A DNA stretch of 64,000 nucleotides, taken from Cristatella mucedo. Taxonomy: Eukaryota > Bryozoa > Phylactolaemata > Cristatellidae. The stretch spans positions 4,876,001 to 4,940,000 of the forward strand of contig WPIO01000014.1 of assembly GCA_009760855.2 (NCBI GenBank), given 5' to 3'. Below are positions 38,249-63,423 of this stretch, piece after piece; positions within the stretch are counted from its first letter, which is position 1; every line of letters starts with the position of its first letter. The notes beneath the pieces are model-generated. The model worked only from the letters and a program-made list of their open reading frames with translations. It did no database searches and had not been told where the DNA came from. A program made the position numbers and the translations under genes.

Positions 38249-38296
38249 CAAGGTGAAGGTTGGAGTATAGCCAATGACTGTGCCGACGTGTGCAGC
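38249..38296 (+). promoter_or_regulatory. Upstream block shared by both b561 genes (copy 2)
   Basis: AAGGTGAAGG (38250-38259) and TGCCGACGTGT (38281-38291), followed by GCAGCT. These match the motifs upstream of copy 1 in order and in distance of the second motif from the ATG (about 65 bases). The surrounding sequence has diverged, so the blocks stand out. Confidence 0.5.
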
Positions 38297-38346
38297 TAGC
38301 TTCCTATTAGAACTTCGAACTCGCCGCTGACGGTTGACGCGACGCA

Positions 38347-39401
38347 ATGATTTTGGCGCACGTAATCACCGTTTTGTTTACTCTTTTTGTAACCTACCAT
38401 GCCCAACCTGGTTCCAGTAAGTATTATTGTGTGCGCCTTGTTCTGACCCGGTGGGGTGGAGCATCCCTACCGTGAACATAGTTGGCATTGTTTTGTCCTT
38501 TACACGCACGCACGCACGCACCTGCCGTGAGACGACTGCTGGTACAAATACGCTTCAGAATTCAGGGATTCGACGTTTCTCCGCGGCCTAGAGACCTGAG
38601 GGGTGCCGGGCCCCTTTCGCTTCTGGTTTTCTGCCCGCGCATCGTTCACATCATTCCCGTCACGGCCGCAGGCTCGCAATTTTTACTCTTACGGTTTTAG
38701 GCCTATTTTCTTGGCACCCCACACTCATGACAGCTGGCGTAAGTCTGCAGCAGCCCGGCAGCGCACGCCCCCATGCCGTGCAACAAATTCGCTCCGCGAT
38801 TACATCCCTTCCGTACGCCTTCAAGTCTTCTGCAATTTCCTTCCGCCGCGTCTTCCGGAAACGCGGCACTTTTTAGCGCTTGGGTGCGTTGCAGCTGGTG
38901 TTTTTCATGACCGAGGCGATTTTGATGTTCTCGTCTGACCACTCCCTACTTTCTAAGAACGACCGCCAGAAGAGAATTCGGTTCCACTGGCTGTTTCAAG
39001 TCGCAATGCTTGTATGCGTTCTGACTGCTTTCGGTGCCATCTTCTTGGGAAAGATACAGAACAACAAGAGTCATTTTACTTCGTGGCATGGCCTGATCGG
39101 TGTGCTTACTGTTGCTTCAGTGGCGATGCAGGTTCCTGCCGGGGTTTTTCTATTGTATCCCGATATTATAAAGAAGTTCGTACCCCTGAATAAGGCCAAG
39201 TTATATCACTCTGCCTACGGCCTGTTTAATTACGTGCTCGTACTGGCTACCTTAATTCTTGGCATGTATTCAAAATGGTTCACCGGTGTTGTTATTGGAC
39301 CACTCTGGTATGGTTGTGTTGCTGCTCTTGGCCTCTTGGCGGTGGTCGTTATGAATCAAGTGGTCAGGTCTCGGATTTTTCCCCAAACAGCTGGTAATTA
39401 A
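38347..39401 (+). CDS. CYB561D2: Cytochrome b561 domain protein, tandem copy 2 (3 exons)
   Basis: Exons 38347-38416, 38701-38738 and 38895-39401, with the same lengths (70, 38, 507) and phases as copy 1, giving 204 codons plus stop. All four heme histidines are present (SWHP, RFHWLF, SWHG, LYHSAYG). By eye exon 3 is about 65% identical to copy 1 at the protein level. Differences concentrate in the loop after the second heme histidine (ILIGFVAIYAV against VLTAFGAIFLG) and at the C-terminus. Introns have diverged while the reading frame stayed intact, so both copies have been under selection. It lies in the same orientation as NPRL2, 9.5 kb downstream. Confidence 0.88.
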
Positions 39402-39612
39402 TGTATGATGCAAGCGGTCCGACGAAAGAATACAAAAGTTCAAAGAAAGCACAGCGATTGCTGGAACCAAGTCCACGTGACCGTGCCTTTTTGCTTACTT
39501 TCGCACTCAGTAAATACTGTGTTTGGTTGCACAGCCTGCCTCGATAAATCCTCAAGATAATTTCCAAAGCCGTGGAATAGATTTTTTCTTGAAGCATTGC
39601 TATGAAAAAATA

Positions 39613-39682
39613 GTAGCTGATTTAACAGCTTCTTTTGTATAGCGACAGAAGAGCCTTTATGGCTATCACCACCCAATCGAAC
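39613..39682 (-). mobile_element. SINE B end fragment
   Basis: AGCTGATTTAACAGCTTCTT followed by GCCTTTATGGCTATCACC is the last part of SINE B in minus orientation. The tRNA-like head is missing. Confidence 0.7.
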
Positions 39683-39689
39683 ACCAAAA

Positions 39690-40262
39690 ACTATTAATAA
39701 TATATTTGTATAGCAGCCTCAGAGAACTTAATCTCGTTTTAGGCACTTTACGTATGCTCTAAAGGAGGCATGTCCATATGGTTAGTAGTAGCATGTACGG
39801 TGTCAACATGCATAATATGTTTAGTGGTAACATGCGGAGCATCAGTGCACACAAGCAGTCGAAGGACAAATCACAAGGACTCAGCAAACACTTAGAAATA
39901 GGTGCGTTTTAGCTTATTTTTAATATATAGTCAGGGGATGTGACGTCAGTCGGGAGTGAGTTCCAAGCTTTACGAGCTTACGAACTAAAGGCAGGTGATG
40001 TTCGATTGGTTAGGGGTACTGCTAAACGATTTGAGTCAGAAGAGCACGTGGTGCGATGCCTATCTTGATTGGGGAGTAGCTCTGATAGGTAGGCTGGAGT
40101 CAGAGAATGAAGGGACCTACAAGTTAGTGACAAAACCTCGAAGTTGATATACTGTTGGATCAGTAGCCTCTGCAGGTCGACAGGAAGTGGTGGAACGTGA
40201 CAACTGCAATGCTCATGACAGACAAGCTCCAGAGTTTAGTACAGATAAAGCAAGAGGGTAGC
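39690..40262 (-). mobile_element. LINE A, diverged 3' part
   Basis: The LINE A 3' UTR and post-RT region can be followed with many substitutions, from CAGCCTCAGAGAACTTAATCTC near 39710 through GTCGGGAGTGAGTTCC near 39948 to the GCTCATGACAGACAAGC block near 40215. It is clearly older than copies 1 and 2. Confidence 0.75.
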
Positions 40263-40274
40263 CAGTGCGAACGT

Positions 40275-40480
40275 TAATAATAATGATAATAATATAATTG
40301 TATAGCACCTTCAGATAACTTAATCTCTTTCTAGGCACTGTACATTTACATTTCCTTCAAAGGAAGTATGATCGAATGGTTAGTGGCTGCATGCCCAATG
40401 ACAACAAGCACAACATGTTTAGAGGTGACATGCACAAGGTCAGCTTGCAAATATGGTTTGTGGCAGCTTGCACAATGTTG
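40275..40480 (-). mobile_element. LINE A, second diverged 3' fragment
   Basis: A new (TAA)n-like start at 40275-40297 is followed by CACCTTCAGATAACTTAATC and the 3' UTR to about 40475. It lies directly upstream of the previous fragment in the same orientation, so two separate insertions are stacked here. Confidence 0.75.
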
Positions 40481-41460
40481 CCGACGAACAAGAGCTCTCA
40501 CCTGTGACATAGCCAGGATTAAGCCCTGGAGAAACAAGCCTGTCCCGAGGCAGTCAATCATAAAAAGGCTGATGGAGCTTGTCAGGCTGTTGCCATCCAC
40601 AGGCACTACTGGGATTAAGCCCAGAAGCTGCCAGATCTTGGCATTACCTGGGATCACCCAATCATACAAAGGCACGAGGGGTGCATGAGGTGGCCGTCTG
40701 CAGCTCCTTCAGGTCGATCCAGGGGGTGGGGCCTGGTTCCGTTTGCCATTTCCCTGGGCCCACGTGTGTCAATCAACACACCTTAAAGTCGGTCCAGCTG
40801 GACCAGGGTCTGTCAATCCCCCTTAGCTATGCTTGTGGCAGTGACAGTCTCCATCAGTGGGAAGAGCATATTTGATTTTGTAGATAGATGATCATTTGGA
40901 TGAGTCAAAGGCCTGTGACACTGACGCAAGTTCATGCTATGAACCTGCTGGCGAGTGTGGCAGTATGTACTGCGGAGATTTCCTTGCCAGTGAGAAAAGT
41001 TCGGCACCCTACCTTAAAGCTATGCAGCACAAGGGAGACAAATCATCTAGAACAGTGGAATCAACAGTGGATCGGTCAATGCTTAATGGTACGGGGGGGG
41101 GAGTATTGATACCCTGTCGGGTATGATCAATTTGCTTGTAAGGCTTTTCAATCTGGCCGATAAGAAAATAAACAAAAAGAACAGAACTCTAATAATTACC
41201 GACAGTCGGGTTACGTCAACCCCCTCCGAAAGACACAATGGCAAATCAGATAAGCTGTCCGCATAGGACTGCTGCAGATCCTGTGGTTTTCTTACAAAGA
41301 ACTAGAATAATAAATTATGTAGTGTAGCAGGTCGGCTGTTTATGCTATCAAAATTATTTTGTCTAAGATCCCTTTCTTACATGTTGTTAAGACGAGCCAG
41401 GACGTAGTGGTACATTCCATGACCGTAACTTCTCCCCAAAAAAAAATATATATATATATA
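40481..41460. other. No recognised gene
   Basis: Moderately GC-rich sequence with short internal similarities (two 'GGGATTAAGCCC'-like segments near 40517 and 40611). No coding evidence and no known repeat. Confidence 0.55.
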
Positions 41461-41461
41461 T

Positions 41462-41614
41462 TAGCTGATTGAACAGCCTCGCTTGCATAGAGGCAGAAGA
41501 GCCATAAAAGCTATCACTGCCGCTTGCAGCTGGCAATAAAGGATTACCTAATGCAGGATTCTAACCCACGACCTCGGTCTTGAAGAGCAAGCACCTCGGC
41601 TATTACGTCCTAGT
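41462..41614 (-). mobile_element. SINE B
   Basis: TAGCTGATTGAACAGCCTC, the linker complement near 41500-41540, a box B complement (GGATTCTAACCC) near 41562, and a box A half to about 41612. An AT dinucleotide run directly precedes it. Confidence 0.8.
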
Positions 41615-42220
41615 TATGTTATGAGGAAGTTTATTTTTAGGTGCTACAAAGACTAATACTGTTCAAGGCTTCTCGGTGCAACTTACCAACGATGCTCAGT
41701 TAATTTATTCAGTGAGTATACTCGCGATATAAGTTGAGATTAACAGTAGCATTATCTGATTATTATCTGATCTTCAGAGAATTCTTATGCACGTCCAGTT
41801 GAAAGAGAATGTACAACTACTAGTGAGTCGCTGAGGTATCTACTTGGTTGATGATCTTATTCAAACAATGTAGATATTGATACGTATTTTCGAATGAAAC
41901 TAGAGATAGATGTCGTATATAAAGACCTTCGTGAATACTCAATCTGTTTTTAATAACTAATTTGTATTAACCTTAAACGCTTTTGGTATAATCTGGAGAA
42001 ATGCAAAGCCAAGCCACACTGATCATACCATCATTTCAAGAAATAGCATCCATAATCTCATCTTAACTGTGACGTCGGTAGAGGGATAAAGCATGAATCT
42101 GGAAATCCCGGTTCTAGCAGTATCTCAAGAGAAAGACACTGACGGTATCATATACCAAAGAGCAGTGTACGGAATTAAAAACCGACACGGGATTGCCCAA
42201 TCTCCTGATAATGGCAACCG
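41615..42220. other. No recognised gene
   Basis: AT-rich; no open frame with a motif and no repeat of the families described here. Confidence 0.55.
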
Positions 42221-42224
42221 GTTC

Positions 42225-42467
42225 TAGGACGATTCATCCACGGACTGTTCATCCCGGACGATTCATCCACGGACCTTTCATCCCGGACGTTTCATCCACG
42301 GACAATTCATCTACTGGCTGTTCGTACTGATAAGAAACCCTAACCCTTATTAAAGGTATTTGTTTCAAAATTTTGCAGTGCATTCCTTAAGTAATTCAGA
42401 TTAACAAGTTTAAATATTATTCTGAATGAATCGTCCGGGACGAACAGTCCGTGGATGAATCGTCCGG
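42225..42467. mobile_element. Foldback/MITE-like element with tandem arm
   Basis: Bases 42227-42265 match the reverse complement of 42427-42465 with one mismatch (GGACGATTCATCCACGGAC...). The left arm continues as 29-base tandem units starting at 42227, 42256 and 42285. The interior of about 110 bases is unrelated AT-rich sequence. Long inverted arms built from tandem units are typical of foldback elements. No clear target duplication is visible. Confidence 0.75.
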
Positions 42468-42469
42468 AC

Positions 42470-43480
42470 GCCACTAAAGCATACTTCAACACATCAAAGT
42501 TTTCACTTTTGTCATGAGAACTTAACAAAGAAACCCGGAGAAACTTGAAAGCCTGGATGAGCAACTTAAAATCCCGACTGGGCCTATATCCAGGAATTTC
42601 TGGAAGGTGCCCAGCCTGACTTTGAATGGTGCCATTGAAAGCCGAGGGGGATATTGATTTGCCTACTCTCCTGGAGCTGAATAGGGCCACAAGCTGAGGC
42701 ATTTCTTCAAATTCTGTGCAATTTTCGTGAATCAGCTCAGTCCTTCTATTCAATATTCAGGTGTTTAATTAGCGCTTTTAATCTATTGTGATTTTATCAA
42801 GTCTCCCAAGACTTGTGTAGGATTCTACGTAGGGAAAGCAAAGTACAGGAGAACACCCTCCGCGTGCAATAACACCCGCTGGAGGACTTTCGTTCTTACA
42901 GAAAACGCCTGTAGGGGTACAGCACCATGGGGCTGCAGGGAGTAATCGTCAAATTAATTGCAGCGGCGATGATACCAGCACTGAGATATTAAAATCCTCC
43001 CATTACCCATAAGAGACTAAGGCGATGGACCAAGGACACCTATGGGATACCAGAACTGCCTGTAAAGCTCCTGATGTCGGTTGTAGCTGTGCATAGTTTT
43101 GCCCACGGCATATTTCATTTCAAGCACTTCGGCCAGTTCAGCCGTGACCGTGGAATCTTGCAGTTGGCAACTCATCTGAAGCGGTCATGAAGGCAAACCT
43201 AGGCTACAACAACCACCACAATTCTCAGCAATAAATTGTAGCTCATTAATCTCCTCTTGCGGATGTTATTGCGATTTGGTCACGACTCAAAATACGCATT
43301 TAAAGCACAGAATTTCACAGAACGTAGCGACCACGATTAGTTAACTGAATATTGCCGTTCTTAAGCTTACATTACCGATTCATGTTCATGGAGTACATAT
43401 TCGGGTTATCCAGGTGGTTCATAAATGAGCGAATTCCACCATAAGGTCAAGGTTGTATCTTCGAAATCCTCACGAAAAAA
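42470..43480. other. No recognised gene
   Basis: A minus-strand open frame at 42753-42340 overlaps the foldback element and has no recognisable domain. The remainder shows neither exons nor known repeats. Confidence 0.5.
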
Positions 43481-43483
43481 TAT

Positions 43484-43636
43484 ACCAGCTGATTTAAAAG
43501 CCTCTTTTGCACAGCAACGGAAGAGCTTTAAGGCTATCACCACCGCTTGCAGGGGCAATGAAGGATCGCCCACCGCAGGATTCGAACCCACGAACTCGGG
43601 ACCGAGGTTGCGAAAAGCAACCACCTTATCTCATGG
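43484..43636 (-). mobile_element. SINE B
   Basis: CAGCTGATTTAAAAGCCTC start, linker complement, GGATTCGAACCC (perfect box B complement) near 43579, and a box A half ending near 43630. A well preserved copy. Confidence 0.85.
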
Positions 43637-44129
43637 AAAACGCTTCAGTCCTTCTGAAACTTGCATTTTAACTCCAATTTGTCTCGTAACATTTTTGCCT
43701 GTTACGCTTAAAGTTTCGTGAAAGCCTGTTGCTCCGTGCCGAAGGCACGCCACGAAACCTCTTTCAACGCACTAAAAGCAATTCTTACCCCTATTTGGAG
43801 CGCCTGAAACAGTGCTCCGAATTCTCCAGAGCCACTATCTACGTACTTAATAAGAAATACTTAGCTTCTAAACTCTGGTAGCCTAGTATCTCCTTCCGTG
43901 GAATCGCGGTAACCACCCGGGAAAGGTGATGGCTATCAACCTCTGTAATTTTTAATGTACAACGGTACGCGAATCCACGGTACGGAAGTCACCCCGATTC
44001 GCTAGCCGGTGCTCGCCAATGGGAGTAGAGCCCACGCAGTTTGCAAGTACATCATAATAGTGTATCCGAGTTTCAGGTGTCATATGCTACTTCCCGCCAT
44101 CCCCGCACATGCTCAGGCCACGCCGCCAC

Positions 44130-44262
44130 TCGCCATGCCGCTGAGCTAGGGTAAGACGAGCGGCCGTCAGGTTGGATCTCTTTATAATATCGCATGCGCC
44201 AACAACAGCAGGGGAACTAAACAAGTATACTTGGGGATCCTACACAAAGTGAACGATAGGGG
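44130..44262. repeat. GC-rich repeated block, copy 1
   Basis: From GCCGCTGAGCTAGGGTAAGAC through CTCTTTATAATATCGCATGC and CGCCAACAACAGCAGGGGAA to a G-rich end, this block matches 46846-46990 at most positions. A further shared stretch, CAGCCAACCGAA followed by CTAGC, occurs downstream of both (about 44696 and 47080). Family unknown. Confidence 0.65.
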
Positions 44263-46405
44263 CGCGAGATGACATCATAAGCGTGAACACACGTGTTAGT
44301 TGGTCAGTCGGCTTCCGTAGTCCGCCATTATACCGACTCTGTACACACCAGCCGAGAGCTTCCGCCGAAAGACGCCACTCACGGAGGGGGGGCAACGAAC
44401 ACGCTACACGGGGAACGCGGAATATACAAGCCACAACAACGAAAGTACTATCCAGCTCCGCTCAGGCCTTGGGCACTCGTTGCCTTGCGTGTGTGGCCGT
44501 GTCGCCGGAGCACGCCTGCACGTATCCAAGTGCATAACTCGGCGAGACCGAGTGCCTCCAACACCATGACTTACTCGGCCAACTTTCCTTACCCAAGAGC
44601 CCCGGTGACCTCTCGTCACCGCACATCCGGCCATACCCATAGGTCAGCACCCGACCTAGCCGGCGACCCTTACCATATTGCAGCGGTCCTGTCGCAGCCA
44701 ACCGAACCTAGCTTGGTTACAATAGATTCCTTAAGTTAAAATTGAAAAGTGAATTTCACTTTAATTAAAGGTAAAGTTCTGCTTACGTGAAGCAACCATA
44801 TTCCAAGAAAAAATAGGAAGTTCTTGCCATTTTTATGTACGTATATAAAACGACTTCAAGGCCATTAGATGAAAATCGGAAGTGCATTGAACACTAAGAT
44901 TCTGGGAAGTTGTTGTGTCTGCTGTACCACGAGAGCGGACTACTCCGGTGGAAGGCGCTGAGGCGAGAACAGCGGACCCACTTGCAGCAGCTGCTTCCAA
45001 GCCAGCGTGCTGGCTTTGCGGCCCGGTTCCACGTTTTCGTAATAAAGGGCATCTGCCTGAGCCGTCTTGATCTGCGCGCGACTGCCCGCACAAGCACAAC
45101 AGAAGTGATAAAGGAAAAACATGCCTGAAAGAGAACAAAGTGAAAGTTCTTGAGAATTTCGTTAAGGTAAGTGCTCAAACTTCTCCCTTTCATTCATCAA
45201 GATAGTGGTGCAAGGGACTAGGAATGAATTCCAATAAAAAAGGAACTATGTGCATCGAACGTGCGCATAACGTTCGCAGTGAACATCGCGCGAAAGACCG
45301 ACTACGGAGGAAGCCAACAAAAGCCGCGCTTTAGGAACTCGACATAAGCTCATCGCCAAGCGCAGCCGAATGATGAGTGGCCGAAGTAGAAGCTACCTGG
45401 AGTCGCCGCGAGCAAATCCAATTAGCGCATTTATTAATTATATCGTGTGACTTCTCACGTGTCTCCGCTAGTAAGTTCAACAGATATTGCTCACTTGGCC
45501 TAGCCATAGTCTTATGCTAGAGCTAGGAACTATCTAGGCGAAGCTTAGCCCACTTCGGCGTCTTACTTTAGTAATACGCGTAGGCGGTCGCTGTTTAACG
45601 TCCTAAAGTAGTGCATTGCCTGAGCGTGAGGTTTCTAGAAGCCTTTGGTTGCCGGTTCCCCTCTTGAAACCGACTCGGAACTAGAGCTCTGACGAGGCGC
45701 CGCACGAGACGCCTTTTCAGAATCTGTTCAGCAGGGCTGTGAGTCTCCTGTCAAGGTGGACCGTGAAACAGCCAATCATGGCTGCACTCCCACAGGCATC
45801 GCTAGCCTCCCATGCAAAGAAATTCTATGTAAAAATGAAAAGGTAGCCTTTCAGGATGCGTACGTGATTCAGCTTGCCTAGAAGCGCCGATGAGATTTGC
45901 CCTACCAAATCCCTCGAAAAAAATGCCTATAGCCCATTTTGGTAACCCACAACCTCAGCACCGAGTCAGCGCCGTCCGTAGCCTCGTGAAGCGTCCTCTA
46001 AGAAGAGGCTGGTAGCCGAATTCGAAGAGCCGGCCAGCCAGATCCGCGGGGGGGGGGGGGTAGGGCTAAAGCACTCCTCCTCCGCGGGGTCCGGCTGAAC
46101 GGGCAGAGCTGCGAGAGCCCAGCGACAATTCCTGAATATTAGGCCAATACAACCGAATCTGATAGCTGAAGCGATCTGATATTCCTGAAGCGATTCGTAG
46201 GCATGCAGCCTGCTCTCGCCAGTCGATTCTATAAATCTTTGGTACATTTTCAAGTGTTTTACGTTTTGTCTAGCTTTAAAGAGCACGAAAGCATCAACAC
46301 GCACATTATCAATCACCGAGTCGAGAGCCTCCCGTGACAAAATAACACCGATTGCGGCAACTGTTCCGTTCGGGGACGCCTTGCTTACCAAAGCTATTCC
46401 GTGTC
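44263..46405. other. No recognised gene
   Basis: A mosaic of GC-rich and AT-rich sequence. Open frames at 44283-44740 (plus) and 44833-45193 (minus) have no recognisable domains or partner exons. A poly(G) run is at 46048-46061. Confidence 0.5.
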
Positions 46406-46419
46406 TTACCGTGCTGAGT

Positions 46420-46835
46420 TTGCACGGCTTGGCTCTTCCATACCTAGCTGAAGTGCTGCACCGATTTCAGCCTCCTCGTGCCCTCAGGTCCTCAATGGAC
46501 AATAAGTTAGCTGTTTCATTCCTCCGCTTAAAGACCGTTGGCAGTAGAAGCTTTAGCTCTGCAGGTCCTAGACTGTGGAACTCACTTCGAACGATTCTTA
46601 CGCAACGACAGCTACTCTCCTGCTGCCAACTATGGCACATCCTTTCGAGCGGTTCTGAGCTGCTACTTCCATGCTACTCACTACCTCAACTGCTCTCTCC
46701 TGGCTGGGCTATGATTACCACTTTCTCTTTGTTTGCATGAGAAGAAGTCTGTTGGCTACCAAATGCGTACCGAAAGCCGCTTAGGCTGTGGTGGCATTGT
46801 GGAGTTACAGACGGAGATACATTTCCCGTCCAACC
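46420..46835 (+). mobile_element. LINE C 3' end, copy 1
   Basis: The plus-strand frame gives LPYLAEVLHRFQPPRALRSS and then SFSSAGPRLWNSL, the conserved end of L2/CR1-type polyproteins. It is followed by the same 3' UTR as the copy at 60.8 kb (CGTACCGAAAGCCGCTTAGG, then GGAGTTACAGACGGAGATAC). Confidence 0.78.
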
Positions 46836-46845
46836 CCGCCATCGT

Positions 46846-46990
46846 CGAACACGCCGCTGAGCTTGGGCAAGACAAACGGCCATTCGATCAAGCCTCTTTA
46901 TAACAGTATCGCAAGCGCCAACAACAACAACAACAGGGGAACTAAACAAAACTACTCGGGGACCTAGGTACAGTGGACTATCGGGGGGGG
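46846..46990. repeat. GC-rich repeated block, copy 2
   Basis: Matches the block at 44130-44262, with a short ACA expansion (CAACAACAACAACAG) and a poly(G) end at 46983-46991. It lies immediately after the LINE C end. Confidence 0.65.
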
Positions 46991-46991
46991 G

Positions 46992-48600
46992 GAGGGACGC
47001 AGGAAACACGAGGCCAGCCCTCCCGACGGGCAAGGTCATTCTCGAACCGGAGCAGTCTTGAAGACTAGCGGCAGCCCCAGCCAACCGAATCTAGCCTGGG
47101 CACACCAACGGCTGCGGCTGCTCGAAATGGGCCGCCGCCGCAGCTCTTGAACGCGAGCAGCTCGCCACACAAGCGAATCGCCGAGTGAGCCGCGACCAGC
47201 GCCCGCTCCGGAGTGGTGAAAGCCGCTCCAGCTTGCGACCAGCCCTCCGGCTTTCGCTCTGAGAGCAGCAGTAGCGAGCATCGAGAGGCGCGCAGCAGCT
47301 TCGTGGTGAGACGCTCTCAAGGAGCGAGACAGCGACGAGGCTCGACGGAAATAGCGGGCGCACTGTGAAGGAAAGAGCAGCTTGAACTACCGGGCAACCG
47401 ACCGGGTGCAGGCTCGCGCGATCCGTTCTTTCCAAGGCTCGCGAGTTTGGTGTCGCAGCGTAATGAAATCCCAGTTCCGGTCGCCAGCAGCCTTCAGACG
47501 CAGCCGCCGCCGCAGTTTTGCGAGCCGCGAGGGACGCGAGCGGATCTGAGATTCGGAGCCGGTTGACGACGGTTGCTAGGAGCGCTTCGCTACAGAGACA
47601 GATACCAACGAGAGCTCCGGGTTAGAAGGAAAAGTGGCATTCTTCGTGCATTTTAACTCCAAGCAGGCTCGTAAGATGCAAGACGTACATCCACGCGAGG
47701 TTTGAGAATTTAGTCCTGGGCTGCTCTTGCCAATTTTAGCACAGAGGCCAGCGAGGCTCGTAGCAGCAGCAGCTGCTGCATACTGCACTTTAGGAGGAGC
47801 GAGCAAATAAACCTTGGGCCATTGCGCGGAATAAACTGGCTTGCTTCAGCTATGCTCTGATGTGAAGGTAAATCTTACTGCTGACGATAACGCTCACACC
47901 CTTCCAAATAAGTTCGTGTAAAACAAGACGATTAAGGATGTACAAGTTGCGGCTAGAACCGAAGCGCTTAATTAGAGCACTACGAAATGACAAAATTATT
48001 TTTGCTCACTTAACCACTCAGCTGCTTGGCACTGCTTGGCCAGCACGATCAGGGACCAAGCAGAGACATTAAAAAAAGCCATCGAAGAGAAAAGCCGCGG
48101 AAGGCGCGCTGCCATTACTGACGGTCAGCGCGCTTGACGCTTAGGCTCGCGACTAAAGTACTATCAAAGTAAACGGAAGTAAGATCCACGGCGAGCCACT
48201 GTGCACGACTGCGGAGATTCTACGCACCAACCGGAACTCTATCGATCGGATTGGGGCCGGTGGAGGGTTTAATTAATTTAAGCTCGTTATGACATGCTTT
48301 CGCTTCTAAAATTACATTCTTTATAAAGTAAAGAAGCTCTGCTCTGCATTGCAATGCGGCGGAGAAATTGGCTACGAAGGCGCCTGCGACGGCTTTTCCG
48401 AGCCATACAGTCCCGTTGATTATTGTGCATACGATGGAAGCGTACACCCAAAATTTATTGGACGCATACAATACGCATATGCAGCACAGCGGTGTACATA
48501 CGCGGCTATACATTCCAAAATGCAGGCTGGCTGCAGAAGCAGTCCAGAGAACTGAACACAGCGTACGCCCTTAGCCTTGAACTTGTAAGTGCTTCCGGTT
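46992..48600. other. GC-rich region upstream of NPRL2, no gene identified
   Basis: 47000-47560 is strongly GC- and CpG-rich with arginine-rich open frames on the minus strand. These lack any recognisable motif and look compositional. A 5' non-coding exon or promoter of NPRL2 could lie here, but the sequence alone does not show one. Confidence 0.45.
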
Positions 48601-48904
48601 ACCCCTGATGGGGTGAGTGCGTGTTGTGGTAGTTGTACTTTGAAAAGAAGACGGCAAACGTTGTTATTTAGGACCAGGGCACCGCAATCGGCCTTCAGTA
48701 CATGAGCATTATTTCGCCGCGTTATGCCAACGGTGCTGGATTTCGACATCCGGAGGGAGGTCTAGCGCGAACCGGAAAGGTTCACCGTTCCCCCATGCTA
48801 CCGGTCCCACTGGCTTCCGTTGGAGCCGATTGCTCATCCGTAGCGATCTGCGCGTAGCCTTAGAGAGGAAGACCGTTGGAACTACACTTCCAGCCTTCCA
48901 ATGA

Positions 48905-62268
<13,364 letters not shown>

Positions 62269-63423
62269 GTCAGTGACACAAGAAACACGTCTGCAGCGTC
62301 GATTCGGCCTTGGTGGCCGTAACCACATTCTGCCTCTCTAAGCTCGGTTCTTTCGACCTGCCCCGGCAAGCAAGGAAGATTAAGCATAGTTGGTTGGGTC
62401 AATCAGAAGATTGGGGAAACTTATTGCCTGCCAGTTTTTTTATCTTTGGGCGTGAGGAAATTATGTACTTACTTGAAGTTCTGAATGCTTGTCGCTTGTG
62501 CCCGCCGTCTGGTATGTTGCTGCAGCTATGCCGTTGACGACAGACCAGACAAGCTGCTGATTTTTGCACCAGTCGAAGACGATTAAGTGCACATGTTTAG
62601 AGGCAGTGATTCGAGATGAACCAACCCTGAGGGTGAGGTTTTGCATCTGGAGGGTGACCCTAAGTGTGACTTTACTATGGAGCTGATATTGTAATTCAGT
62701 GAAAGGCTGTTGTAGAAAATAATGGCCAGATTCCATGTAGGAGCCACATGAGACATGTTCTCCGATCCTGCATGTCTTCTGTAATGGGTAAGGCTTTCTC
62801 GTTTCTGAGTAACACTGTATTTGCCCATAACTATTGAGACGGTCTTGTAGTACAGCCAGTAATGCAGTTTGAGTGTGCGTACATCTGCGTGTGTGCGCTT
62901 GTGCTCGGCGTGCTCGCATGCGTCAGGATGAATGTTTCTGGTGTTGCATTTTCGAATGAATTGCTGAGGATGACTGTCTTAAGTATAGCATTGGGATGAA
63001 TAGCTGTTGTTGGTTTTCTAGCACCCCCATGTGAACACGGTTACAAGCAGTGTCAGAATATCGGGCTGAAATTCGATGCCAGTGGTATAGTTACCAGCTG
63101 TTCGATCTTTCCACACCAGCTTGCCCTCTATGACTCTACTCGTGACATATCACGAATTGCTTGTCGCATTTTTTTATGGCAAACCACTTCTTGGGCAGCT
63201 GTGCGGGTAGCTGCACCATACATGATCGGCTGGTCATGCTACCTTTACGTGTTCCGTCGGTGGCTCTGCCACGAGCAGCCGCTGCTGGTGCTCGTGGCAG
63301 AGCAGCCACCATCCTGTCATCAATCCGGGCTTCTTTGACTTCGAAGCTGCTTTTGTAAAGACATTAGTTTACGAAACGAAGTAAGGGTGAACGTGGAGAC
63401 CGACGTCTTTTTTCAGAATTTAG

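Noticed and set aside
42336-42350. Interstitial telomere-like CCCTAACCCTTA
   Set aside because: Only two imperfect units inside the foldback element; too short to mean anything.
44833-45193. Minus-strand open frames that might be an extra gene between the b561 genes and NPRL2
   Set aside because: No recognisable domain, no splice partners and a competing frame of similar length on the other strand.
47036-47435. Arginine- and serine-rich open frames in the GC-rich region
   Set aside because: They overlap on the same strand in different frames, lack any motif and follow from base composition.
62269-62341. Readthrough of NPRL2 exon 9 giving RRFGLGG before a stop
   Set aside because: FGL is reminiscent of the family's QFGL, but spacing after DER is wrong and the following residues do not match; a GTCAGT donor at 62269 explains the exon end better.
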